A stretch of DNA of 5,073 nucleotides from Azoarcus sp. (GCA_031285365.1 JAITWP010000185.1:1-5073), one strand, 5' to 3'; counted from the first letter of the stretch, positions 1-5,073 are shown. Notes: generated by a model from the letters alone, not told the origin. Numbers and translations: made by a program.

Positions 1-1063
1 GCTCGTGCGGCCCCCATCGGCCTCGCACCATATCCGCGCTGAGATAGCGCCCATCCTTCAAGCGCCCCAGCTTTGCCCCCGCTGTCCAGTCTCCCGTGGT
101 GGTCGAACCCAAGTCCCACGCGCGATACCACTTGATGCCCTCGCCTGCAGGGAGTACGTCGATCACCTGTATCGCGTCGGGCTTGAATAGTTCGCCTTCC
201 GCGACAATCGGATTCTGCTGATAGAGCGCCGCCCAAAAGGGCGGATACATAACGCCCTTGCGTTCGAGCAGGAACTCCAGCGATTTGTGCTCGGGGAATA
301 GCGCCTCGCCCTTCTTGCGGTATTGCTCGTCCTCTTCGGCGATGGCCGGGTAGCTCACCACCCGCACATCCGGCATATGCTCGATCAACCTGCCTATGGG
401 GTCGTCGATGTGCCAGCGCGTGAGGATCGACAGTAGCCCCGCGTGCTCACTGAACCGGGTGAAGAAGTCATCCAGCAACCAGTCCCACGTTTTGTCACGG
501 ATGGTTTCAGACTGCGCTTCTTCACGGCCCTTGATGGGGTCGTCAATCACGCCAAGGTCGAGCGATTCGCCGGTGATCGAGCCGCGTACCGTGGTGTTTC
601 GGAAATACCCTTCTCGCCCTACAAACTCCAGAATCTCCCGGTTGCGTAGCGTCTGTGACGATATGGTGACGACGTTCTGCTCATTGATCCGTGTTCCGGG
701 GAATACCGCGCCATACTTCCTCGATGTGAACGTGCGTTGCAGTCTCAGGTTCGCCCGCACGCCCAGTCGCTCGGAGAAGCTCGTGTAGATCGTCCGACAG
801 TCCGGGTCGTGGCCTGAAAGCCACGCGATGAAGTCGATGATGATGGTGCTCTTGCCGTGCTGGGGTGGTGCCTGAATCACCAGCTTGGGCCGTGTGCCTG
901 CCTTGAGATCGTCGTAGAAGCGTTGCAGTTCATGGGCGATTTCGCGCTGCCACCAGCCCTTTTTCAGGCGTGGATTGATGTACTGGCGGAACGCCCAGAA
1001 AGAGCGTCTGGCCTGCTCTGCTGCCAGTAGCTCCAGTAGATCGACTTCGACCGGTGAAGCCAT
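1..1063 (-). CDS. Phage terminase large subunit, partial (C-terminus beyond window)
   Basis: The large terminase is the ATPase-nuclease motor that pumps phage DNA into the capsid and cuts it. The visible 354 residues hold a Walker A motif, QAPPQHGKST (64-73), a Walker B segment LDLGVIDDP (168-176) ending in two aspartates, and a motif-III-like SILTRWHIDD (212-221). RAWDLGST (314-321) is the expected start of the RNase H-like nuclease domain, with D317 a likely metal ligand. The reading frame stays open to the window edge, so roughly the last quarter or more of the protein is missing. The ATG at 1063 is chosen because GAGG lies 10 nt upstream (1074-1077). An in-frame ATG at 1072 is possible if translation is coupled to the upstream gene. 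The preceding gene is a small terminase-like protein, which supports a packaging module. The family assignment is secure; the exact start is not. Confidence 0.93.
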   Translation of the reverse strand, partial: MASPVEVDLLELLAAEQARRSFWAFRQYINPRLKKGWWQREIAHELQRFYDDLKAGTRPKLVIQAPPQHGKSTIIIDFIAWLSGHDPDCRTIYTSFSERLGVRANLRLQRTFTSRKYGAVFPGTRINEQNVVTISSQTLRNREILEFVGREGYFRNTTVRGSITGESLDLGVIDDPIKGREEAQSETIRDKTWDWLLDDFFTRFSEHAGLLSILTRWHIDDPIGRLIEHMPDVRVVSYPAIAEEDEQYRKKGEALFPEHKSLEFLLERKGVMYPPFWAALYQQNPIVAEGELFKPDAIQVIDVLPAGEGIKWYRAWDLGSTTTGDWTAGAKLGRLKDGRYLSADMVRGRWGPHE

Positions 1064-1424
1064 CCGTGTCATTCCTCGAATAACCCCGTAGGAAGTCCCC
1101 GCGGCGCCTCAGTTCCGCAACCAGTTCCTCGCCTGAGAGTTTCCGGGATGTGACCTCGGTCTCAACTGGGCCACCGCCAGGGCCAGATACCTCTGCCGTC
1201 TGCTTTGGTTTGCCCCACCCTCGTTCAAGCAGGGCACATGCTGCGGACACCCTCGCGGCCTCGCTCTGTCCGTTGCTCAGAACATCCACCAGGGCTGCTA
1301 TTGCCGTGTCCGAATGCTTGCGCGCGGCCAAAGTGACGCAATACCTCTTTGCCTTGTCCGTTGGCGTCAGGATGGACTTGGAACCCGGCGGTCTGCCAGC
1401 GCCTTCACGTTTTCCGCCTCTCAT
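930..1424 (-). CDS. Small terminase-like / DNA-binding phage protein, C-terminus probably frameshifted
   Basis: This is probably the small packaging protein that recognises phage DNA for the large terminase next door; that role is inferred from position and general sequence features. The N-terminus GGKREGAGRPPGSKS (3-17) is basic and AT-hook-like, as in many small phage DNA-binding proteins. A helical stretch follows, containing ARVSAACALLERGWGKP (57-73), a pattern I associate with proteins encoded beside terminases. The start at 1424 has AAGGGA (1431-1436) 6 nt upstream. The frame as read gives 164 residues, but the last 45 or so overlap the terminase gene and look like out-of-frame terminase sequence. 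After ELRRRG (104-109) the -1 frame reads GLPTGLFEE then TGA (1069-1071), overlapping an ATG of the terminase as ATGA. An indel at the GGGG run 1097-1100 would explain this. The true product may therefore be about 118 residues. Confidence 0.65.
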   Translation of the reverse strand: MRGGKREGAGRPPGSKSILTPTDKAKRYCVTLAARKHSDTAIAALVDVLSNGQSEAARVSAACALLERGWGKPKQTAEVSGPGGGPVETEVTSRKLSGEELVAELRRRGDFLRGYSRNDTDGFTGRSRSTGATGSRAGQTLFLGVPPVHQSTPEKGLVAARNRP

Positions 1425-1445
1425 TTGATTTCCCTTTTGAAAAAA

Positions 1446-1775
1446 TTACTCATACGTCGTATCTCTTCCGACCGCCCGTTCGTACATGCGGCCTCGCAGG
1501 AACGGGTTTTTTTCGCACTCGGTCAGAAGGCCGTCAATCGTCAGGAAATCTGTTTCGCCCGTGTTGTAGCAAAACTGGATGATTTCCCACCTTTCTTTGT
1601 CGGTCATTGGCTTTTTGCGCCATTTTTTGGGAGGCTCGAACGGTTCAACGGCGGTCGCGGTTGGATGAGCCTTGAGAATCTCACCCTTCGATGCGCCTAG
1701 GGGCATGAACGATTCAACCGGTTCGCCGTCCTCAAAATGCACCCGCCACCACCTGGAAAGTCCTGAAAAAGTCAT
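1446..1775 (-). CDS. Small phage protein of unknown function, WWRV-type (paralogue of 2194-2631)
   Basis: This 109-residue protein has no function I can name. Residues 9-48 form a compact core beginning WWRVHFEDGEPVES, with invariant-looking Pro, Gly, Ser and PF positions. The core matches residues 51-90 of the product at 2194-2631 without gaps. The second half is charged and helical and keeps an ER...I...GETD...L..CE pattern, also shared with that protein. A basic KKWRKK patch (50-55) joins the halves. The start at 1775 overlaps the rusA stop (ATGA, 1772-1775) and has AAAGGAG (1784-1790) 9 nt upstream inside rusA, so translation is probably coupled. The next gene starts 21 nt after its stop. 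No signal peptide or membrane segment is visible. The gene is real by position and homology; the function is unknown. Confidence 0.8.
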   Translation of the reverse strand: MTFSGLSRWWRVHFEDGEPVESFMPLGASKGEILKAHPTATAVEPFEPPKKWRKKPMTDKERWEIIQFCYNTGETDFLTIDGLLTECEKNPFLRGRMYERAVGRDTTYE

Positions 1776-2197
1776 GTTGTTTGCTCCTTTGTAGTAACAC
1801 TCACATCCGCGCCCGCCGCCAGCGCATACCGCTTGCGCGCAACCAGGTCAGACACCTGTTTATCGTCGGCCATCACGACCCCCGCCATGCCGTCCAGAAT
1901 TGCCTTGATAAGGTTATCGAGATCAGGCTTGGTGGTCGGCAGGGTCTCGCCAGCAAGGGCTGCTGCCTGCCTGCGCTTCGACCACGAGGCAGGGGGAACA
2001 ACCGACAGGGACACCTCGACGGATACCGGCCCCTCAACCGGCGGTCTTCCCTGCATTGCCTGGTGTGCTGCCAGTCGGACAAGCTGCTCATACCCTGCGG
2101 TCTTCTCCGGCGTGTAGGTGGCGATGAACTTCCCCCGCCGTGCGAATCTTGGGCGACCCTTGCCGACAGGCTGGCCCGGAACGTGGAAGGCAATCAT
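1772..2197 (-). CDS. rusA: RusA-family Holliday junction resolvase
   Basis: RusA-family proteins are small homodimeric, magnesium-dependent endonucleases that cut Holliday junctions. In phages they are thought to debranch replicated DNA before packaging. The product is 141 residues, close to the roughly 120 of E. coli RusA. It opens with the typical FHVPGQPVGKGRPR (4-17). The catalytic segment is KPDLDNLIKAILDG (90-103), in which D92, D94 and K98 correspond to the essential Asp70, Asp72 and Lys76 of the E. coli enzyme. ADDKQV (110-115) supplies the further acidic residue (D111 or D112). All catalytic positions seem intact. The ATG at 2197 overlaps the upstream stop (ATGA) and has GAGGG (2205-2209) 7 nt upstream. 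The gene sits between two paralogous small genes and shortly before the terminase genes, a usual place for rusA in prophages. Confidence 0.93.
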   Translation of the reverse strand: MIAFHVPGQPVGKGRPRFARRGKFIATYTPEKTAGYEQLVRLAAHQAMQGRPPVEGPVSVEVSLSVVPPASWSKRRQAAALAGETLPTTKPDLDNLIKAILDGMAGVVMADDKQVSDLVARKRYALAAGADVSVTTKEQTT

Positions 2198-2631
2198 TGG
2201 CGTGCCCTCGTGAGGGTGTATTCCCGTACCTCGTGTGAAGTCTCGCAGCGTGCCAGCACATGCGCGCGCGCCGCCGGGTCTGTCTCGCCGATCAGGTCAA
2301 GCCATGCGGTGATTGCTTGGCGCTCGAAGGGCTGCATAGGGGCGTCAGGTGGCGTGTGTGCAGGCGTGAAGGGCTGGGCGTCGGTCGCTCCCGGATAGGC
2401 GCGCAGGACGCCTTCTCGTGACTCCCCGGACGGGTAGTACGTCTCCACCGGGTCGCGGTCGGGGAATCGGACGCGCCACCAGAATGAAACCTGTTCGCTG
2501 TTTGTTTCTGCGGTGTTGCTACTGCTACTCCTGCTACTTTTGCTACTTTCAGCTTCCGGAGTAGCAGGAGTAGCAAAAGTAGCAGTAGCAACTTCCTGTT
2601 TTCGTCTCTGGATCAGGGCGGAAAGGCTCAT
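2194..2631 (-). CDS. Small phage protein of unknown function, WWRV-type, with repeat-encoded N-terminal segment
   Basis: The function of this 145-residue protein is unknown. It has three parts. Residues 1-13 are a basic start (MSLSALIQRRKQE). Residues 14-40 are low complexity: an Ala/Thr-rich half (VATATFATPATP), then EAE, then a Ser-rich half (SSKSSRSSSSNT), both encoded by the inverted repeat at 2515-2592. Residues 50-145 are the conserved part, beginning FWWRVRFPDRDPVET. Its 42-residue core is about 48% identical, by eye, to the product at 1446-1775, which lacks the N-terminal extension. The extension is probably a flexible linker or an insertion. The ATG at 2631 overlaps the upstream gene's stop (ATGA, 2628-2631), and a GGGGGG tract (2637-2642) 5 nt upstream can serve as ribosome binding site. 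Overlaps at both ends place it inside one operon with the DUF3987 gene and rusA. Confidence 0.8.
   Translation of the reverse strand: MSLSALIQRRKQEVATATFATPATPEAESSKSSRSSSSNTAETNSEQVSFWWRVRFPDRDPVETYYPSGESREGVLRAYPGATDAQPFTPAHTPPDAPMQPFERQAITAWLDLIGETDPAARAHVLARCETSHEVREYTLTRARQ
2515..2592. repeat. Imperfect inverted repeat of GCTACT/AGTAGC units within a coding region
   Basis: Two 33-nt arms (2515-2547 and 2560-2592) face each other across a 12-nt loop (2548-2559). Each arm is GTT, two GCTACT units, a triplet, GCTACT, a triplet, GCTACT, or its complement. The arms differ only because the CCT and TTT triplets are swapped. In the full register 29 of 33 positions are Watson-Crick pairs, two can be G-U in RNA and two are mismatches. 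Shifting the arms gives other perfect stems: 17 nt (2531-2547 with 2569-2585), 16 nt (2523-2538 with 2560-2575) and 15 nt (2515-2529 with 2578-2592). It lies in the reading frame of the 2194-2631 gene and encodes its low-complexity N-terminal segment. Whether it acts as DNA (origin, binding site), as an mRNA hairpin, or is just an expanded repeat cannot be told from sequence. Confidence 0.9.
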
Positions 2632-4250
2632 AGCGACCCCCCAAAAATCGCCGGGTTGACGTAAAGGGTCAGAAACTTCCCTTCCTTTTCGAGCCGCAAG
2701 CGGTCAAGGTCTGATAGCTCAGAAATCGCCGTTTCAAGCCGCTTGCCATCCCTCAGTGGGCCGTGTCGCCGGACATGGTTCTTTTTCACCATGTGCGTGC
2801 GCTCGCGTCGGCAATACTCAACCAGCCAGCTATCAAGCCGTACCGCATCAGCCATTTCCGCCGGTAGCGCAAGCTCACCAAAGAAACGCCTTGATTCGCT
2901 CAGGTGCCACGCAACGATGCGGCTTGCTGCCTCAAAACAATCCGCCCCGATAGCGCCAATGCCGTGCTCAAACACTTGGAACAGTGCCGCCAGCCGCGCC
3001 GCGTTATCAGCAGCCTTGCTCGCAACGTCCCGGACGTCGTAAAGATCGCCCCCGGGCCTCAGTTCAGACTCAACGGCATTGTGAAACGCCACCCATGCTG
3101 CCTTTGCTTCTGGTGTGAAGGTCAGTATGGCAGGAGATAGCGTACCATCCTCCTGAATTGGAGGCGTTTGGCTCAGTATTTCGGTAATTCGGGCATGAAA
3201 TGCCGACAATTTGGGCCAATTCCTCGGTGGTTCAACGTATTTTCTTGTTCCCTGTGTGGATTCAGGCCATGAAACCATGAATCTGGCGAGAAAACCGGAA
3301 CCACGCGCAAGCGTTCCCGACTTTTCAAGAAAATCTCTCAGGGCGGCCTCTTGGATTTGTAGCGCCACGGTCAAGCGTGCGCCCTTTACCGTAAAACACT
3401 CCTTTGTTCTGCGCCCAATAGATAGCTCACCGCCATCCCATAGGGTATTGAGCAACCCCAGGTTGCGCATGATCGAATCTTTGCCCATGCCGTGCGAACC
3501 AAAAACAGTCCCGGCCTCACTCGACATCACCCCGGCAGAAGGCCAGATGTGCGCAAGCGACCAAGCCAGAGCTTCCGGCGTTTCATCTGCCAAGACCATG
3601 CGCGGTACGCGAGGGCGCTGTGGCTCATTCATTTGATGCCGCGCAAGGTCCGCGCGACGCGCTTCCGTGTCTTTCCCGCATTTCGCATCCGACTTGACCG
3701 AAGTCAGAATGCCTTCACGTTCAGCTTCCCATGCGGCGTGACCGGCACTGTATTCGCTGAGAGTCTGTCTCGTGGCGTCGATTTTTTCATCCTGGTATCT
3801 ACGGACAGCAGAAGAAAAAAAACCGTCGCATGTCGACTTGCGTTCGCCGCTATCAGCAACGGTAAGCAGGAACAGCCCCACAGGGCCATGCAGCTTTTCC
3901 GCGCGTTGCACGTCAGCGTAGGCTTGACAGGCTATGGACAGCGACCCAAGGGCAGAAGATGCCACCAGCGGTAATGGAGCCTTCACAAACCCCTGAACCT
4001 CTTCTACGGCCCCCAGGACGGTTTGCGGCAGTGCCTCTTTCGGGTAGTGTTCGGGCGCAATCTTTGCGGATAACGGTTGCGGTTCGGGCCATTCGTTTGA
4101 TGGTGGCGAAGCATCTGTAGCCGCGTTCCGAAGGGTAGTGGCAGCCCTGCCACCGTTTAACGTCGCAAGCACCCTATCCTCAAGCGCCACGGGCATTGCG
4201 ATGCTGTCAAGAAATGCTTGCCCGCGTTCAACACCTTTGAAGTTATCCAT
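2628..4250 (-). CDS. DUF3987 (YfjI-like) P-loop phage replication protein
   Basis: DUF3987 proteins are phage and plasmid proteins with a divergent P-loop ATPase fold. They are usually found beside primase-like genes and are thought to act as replication helicases or initiators; the biochemical role is inferred. The product has 540 residues. Its P-loop-like motif is VADSGERKST (131-140), where Arg replaces the Gly that normally precedes Lys, as I recall for this family. Other family-like segments are ADETPEALAW (221-230), VMSSEAGTVFGSHGMGKDS (241-259), LWDGGELSIGRRTK (270-283) and the arginine-rich TLARGSGFLARFMVSWPES (313-331), which may hold an arginine finger. Residues from about 465 to the end resemble a winged-helix tail. 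The ATG at 4250 is preferred over a TTG at 4256 because GGGGG (4257-4261) ends 6 nt before it. It overlaps the zinc-finger gene by 8 nt. An eight-base homopolymer (3815-3822) lies just after the P-loop codons without breaking the frame. Confidence 0.88.
   Translation of the reverse strand: MDNFKGVERGQAFLDSIAMPVALEDRVLATLNGGRAATTLRNAATDASPPSNEWPEPQPLSAKIAPEHYPKEALPQTVLGAVEEVQGFVKAPLPLVASSALGSLSIACQAYADVQRAEKLHGPVGLFLLTVADSGERKSTCDGFFSSAVRRYQDEKIDATRQTLSEYSAGHAAWEAEREGILTSVKSDAKCGKDTEARRADLARHQMNEPQRPRVPRMVLADETPEALAWSLAHIWPSAGVMSSEAGTVFGSHGMGKDSIMRNLGLLNTLWDGGELSIGRRTKECFTVKGARLTVALQIQEAALRDFLEKSGTLARGSGFLARFMVSWPESTQGTRKYVEPPRNWPKLSAFHARITEILSQTPPIQEDGTLSPAILTFTPEAKAAWVAFHNAVESELRPGGDLYDVRDVASKAADNAARLAALFQVFEHGIGAIGADCFEAASRIVAWHLSESRRFFGELALPAEMADAVRLDSWLVEYCRRERTHMVKKNHVRRHGPLRDGKRLETAISELSDLDRLRLEKEGKFLTLYVNPAIFGGSL
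2637..2642 (-). promoter_or_regulatory. G-tract ribosome binding site for the 2631 start
   Basis: GGGGGG on the minus strand ends 5 nt before the ATG at 2631. It can pair with the CCUCC core of 16S rRNA through one G-U. There is no better Shine-Dalgarno near this start. The same arrangement occurs before the starts at 4250 and 4834. Confidence 0.5.
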
Positions 4251-4668
4251 GACCAACCCCCGACGCGGTCAGGGCTGCCTGAATGCGCTGTGTCGCCAAC
4301 ATTAATCGCTCTCGATCTTCTTGAGAGAAAGGAAGTCCATTCATTAGCGTTATTCCGGAATGGACTATGACAAGCCCCTCGAATGCAACGCAGCGCAACA
4401 CATCAGAAACCGGAAATGGCATCCTCTCTGGTTTGAAGTAATCGCCCACGCGCGCGGACATCAGGTCGCTCATTTCAAGCCCGATGGCGGCCAAAACGTC
4501 GTTGGTATCGCAGCCTGCAAAACAATGCAGCAAGACACGGTTACCGTCGATTTCGCGTACTGAGAGCGTCAGACCCTTGCTATCGTGTGCTGGGCATCGT
4601 GCCCGCCACGTACACGGGCCGGTTTGACGGACGCCTTCGAGCCGCCCAAGAAGTGTGTCAATTGCCAT
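4243..4668 (-). CDS. Primase-type (CHC2-like) zinc-finger protein, no catalytic domain
   Basis: This 141-residue protein carries the zinc-binding module that phage primases use to recognise template DNA. Probable ligands are C25 and H28 in RCPAHDSKGLTLSV (24-37), and C49 and C53 in VLLHCFAGCDTNDVLAAIGL (45-64). The CX3C form of the second pair is, as I recall, common in phage primase-like proteins, while DnaG has CX2C. The following DVLAAIGLEMSDL also fits that family. The remaining 70 residues are helical and show no Toprim motifs, so the protein cannot make primers by itself. The start at 4668 is chosen over an in-frame ATG at 4758 because a strong GGGAGGG (4677-4683) sits 8 nt upstream and the alternative 30-residue extension looks unlike the family. 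It overlaps the DUF3987 gene, suggesting the two products work together in replication. Confidence 0.8.
   Translation of the reverse strand: MAIDTLLGRLEGVRQTGPCTWRARCPAHDSKGLTLSVREIDGNRVLLHCFAGCDTNDVLAAIGLEMSDLMSARVGDYFKPERMPFPVSDVLRCVAFEGLVIVHSGITLMNGLPFSQEDRERLMLATQRIQAALTASGVGHG
4257..4261 (-). promoter_or_regulatory. G-tract ribosome binding site deciding the 4250 start
   Basis: GGGGG on the minus strand ends 6 nt before the ATG at 4250. This favours that ATG over the TTG two codons upstream at 4256, which would have no spacing from the tract. The site lies within the last codons of the zinc-finger gene. Confidence 0.45.
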
Positions 4669-4834
4669 GCCGGACACCCTCCCGTGAATTAAACCGCCGC
4701 GTCTTTGAAGACATACGAACCCGCTTACCGAGCGAATACCAACCCAAAAGCGGGTCATTTGCGGTATAATTATTTCTGAGGTCGTAATCTTTAGCCGTTT
4801 CCGAAAAGGAGCGGCTTTTTTGTTTTGTGGTCAT
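4658..4834 (-). CDS. Small hypothetical protein (58 aa), between alpA-like and zinc-finger genes
   Basis: I do not recognise this product, which begins MTTKQKSRSFSETAKDYDL. The ATG at 4834 lies 12 nt after the alpA-like stop. A GGGGGG tract (4840-4845) sits 5 nt upstream, the same arrangement as before the 2631 and 4250 starts. The TGA at 4658-4660 overlaps the start of the zinc-finger gene by 11 nt, so the ORF fills the gap exactly as expected in this tightly packed operon. The protein is hydrophilic. It has an aromatic PLLGWYSLGKRVRM segment (28-41) and a basic tail (KTRRFNSREGVRHGN), suggesting possible nucleic acid binding, but no known fold is visible. Its first codons coincide with a terminator-like hairpin on the opposite strand (4793-4821). 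The alternative is that this is an untranslated leader. Confidence 0.45.
   Translation of the reverse strand: MTTKQKSRSFSETAKDYDLRNNYTANDPLLGWYSLGKRVRMSSKTRRFNSREGVRHGN
4677..4683 (-). promoter_or_regulatory. Strong Shine-Dalgarno deciding the 4668 start
   Basis: GGGAGGG on the minus strand lies 8 nt before the ATG at 4668 and contains the GGAGG core. It is the best ribosome binding site in this part of the window. It supports starting the zinc-finger gene at 4668 instead of 4758. It lies within the last codons of the 58-residue ORF. Confidence 0.65.
4793..4821 (+). terminator. Rho-independent terminator-like hairpin for rightward transcription
   Basis: On the plus strand AGCCG (4793-4797) pairs with CGGCT (4812-4816). 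An inner TCC/GGA stem extends it beyond a small bulge and closes on a GAAAA loop. Six T residues (4816-4821) follow, then G and four more T. This is a good intrinsic terminator signature, but no rightward gene precedes it in the window. On the leftward strand the same hairpin has no U-run after it and would lie inside the first codons of the 58-residue ORF. It may stop antisense transcription or may be chance. Confidence 0.45.
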
Positions 4835-4846
4835 TTCCGCCCCCCG

Positions 4847-5032
4847 TCACGCAGATTTCGCGCTGCGGTCCAGCATCCACGCCTGTACGTCTTCAGCCCG
4901 CCAAACTGAAACTCTCTTGGAAAGCCTTATTGGGCGCGGAAACTGCTCCTTTTCAACCCATCTGCGAAGGGTTGCAGGAGAAACCCCTAAAATCCCCCTA
5001 ACGCGGGCAGGGCGATTGCATCCATTCATCAT
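4847..5032 (-). CDS. AlpA-family phage regulator / excisionase-like DNA-binding protein
   Basis: AlpA-family proteins are short MerR-like winged-helix DNA-binding proteins. The founding AlpA activates the integrase gene of a cryptic E. coli prophage, and relatives act as excisionases or regulators in prophages, satellites and islands. The 61-residue product shows the family layout: an HTH with ILGVSPATLRRWVEKEQFP (14-32), a wing with RPIRLSKRVSVWR (33-45), and EDVQAWMLDR (47-56), where W44 and W52 are typical. The start is uncertain. ATGs at 5032 and 5029 are adjacent, and a TTG at 5047 would add five residues; none has a convincing Shine-Dalgarno. The promoter and any upstream gene lie beyond the window edge. 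As the first gene of the visible leftward operon, it may control the replication genes as well as excision. Confidence 0.88.
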   Translation of the reverse strand: MMNGCNRPARVRGILGVSPATLRRWVEKEQFPRPIRLSKRVSVWRAEDVQAWMLDRSAKSA

Positions 5033-5073
5033 AGTTATTTTCTGCAATCTGTGTTGATATTTAGCGATGGTGC

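Noticed and set aside
396..788. 130-residue plus-strand ORF
   Set aside because: It is antisense to the terminase motifs and has no recognisable features.
1781..2398. 205-residue plus-strand ORF
   Set aside because: It lies antisense to rusA and its neighbour, both strongly supported, and the translation shows no domain pattern.
2292..2591. Minus-strand alternative-frame ORF beginning with a long poly-Leu run
   Set aside because: It is the +1 reading of the GCTACT repeat, needs a TTG start with no ribosome binding site, and lies wholly inside the better-supported gene at 2194-2631.
3211..3974. Plus-strand ORFs of 141 and 160 residues
   Set aside because: Both are antisense to the DUF3987 gene, whose family motifs run through this region; they look like high-GC shadow frames.
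4669..4758. N-terminal 30-residue extension of the zinc-finger protein from an ATG at 4758
   Set aside because: There is no ribosome binding site at 4758, the extension is not family-like, and a strong GGGAGGG precedes the ATG at 4668. The 58-residue ORF uses this stretch in another frame.
4755..4800. Leftward promoter in the AT-rich stretch before the zinc-finger gene
   Set aside because: TATACC and TAATTA could serve as -10 boxes, but no -35 box is found at proper spacing, and the stretch may be coding.

Overview
The window looks like a slice of a prophage or phage-like satellite from a moderately GC-rich bacterium, probably a proteobacterium. That host guess rests on the AlpA-type regulator, the replication proteins and the AlpA/replication/RusA/terminase order; nothing in the window fixes the genus. 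All convincing genes lie on the minus strand and read leftward, packed head to tail with ATGA or short overlaps, so they probably form one operon. No gene-free stretch exceeds 300 bases, and no tRNA, rRNA, CRISPR array or insertion sequence was seen.

Read in transcription order (right to left), the window opens with an AlpA-family DNA-binding protein (5032-4847). Next comes a 58-residue ORF (4834-4658) that fills the gap before the next gene. A small primase-type zinc-finger protein follows (4668-4243), then a 540-residue DUF3987 (YfjI-like) P-loop protein (4250-2628). Together these look like the regulation and replication module. The zinc-finger protein is too short to carry the catalytic (Toprim) part of a primase.

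The middle holds RusA, a Holliday junction resolvase (2197-1772), sandwiched between two small proteins that are paralogues of each other (2631-2194 and 1775-1446). Both share a Trp-Trp-Arg-Val core domain of unknown function. The upstream paralogue has an extra N-terminal segment whose DNA is a striking inverted repeat (2515-2592): two 33-nt arms built from GCTACT/AGTAGC units.

The left end is the packaging module: a small terminase-like or DNA-binding protein (from 1424) and the N-terminal 354 residues of the large terminase (1063 to the window edge). The small protein seems to lose its proper C-terminus through a frame change at a GGGG run (1097-1100). The -1 frame would end in an ATGA overlap with the terminase. 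RusA just before the terminase genes fits resolving branched DNA before packaging.

The observations most worth following are the repeat inside the paralogue, the duplicated WWRV proteins around rusA, the probable frameshift before the terminase, and the hidden 58-residue ORF whose 5' end overlaps a terminator-like hairpin on the opposite strand.
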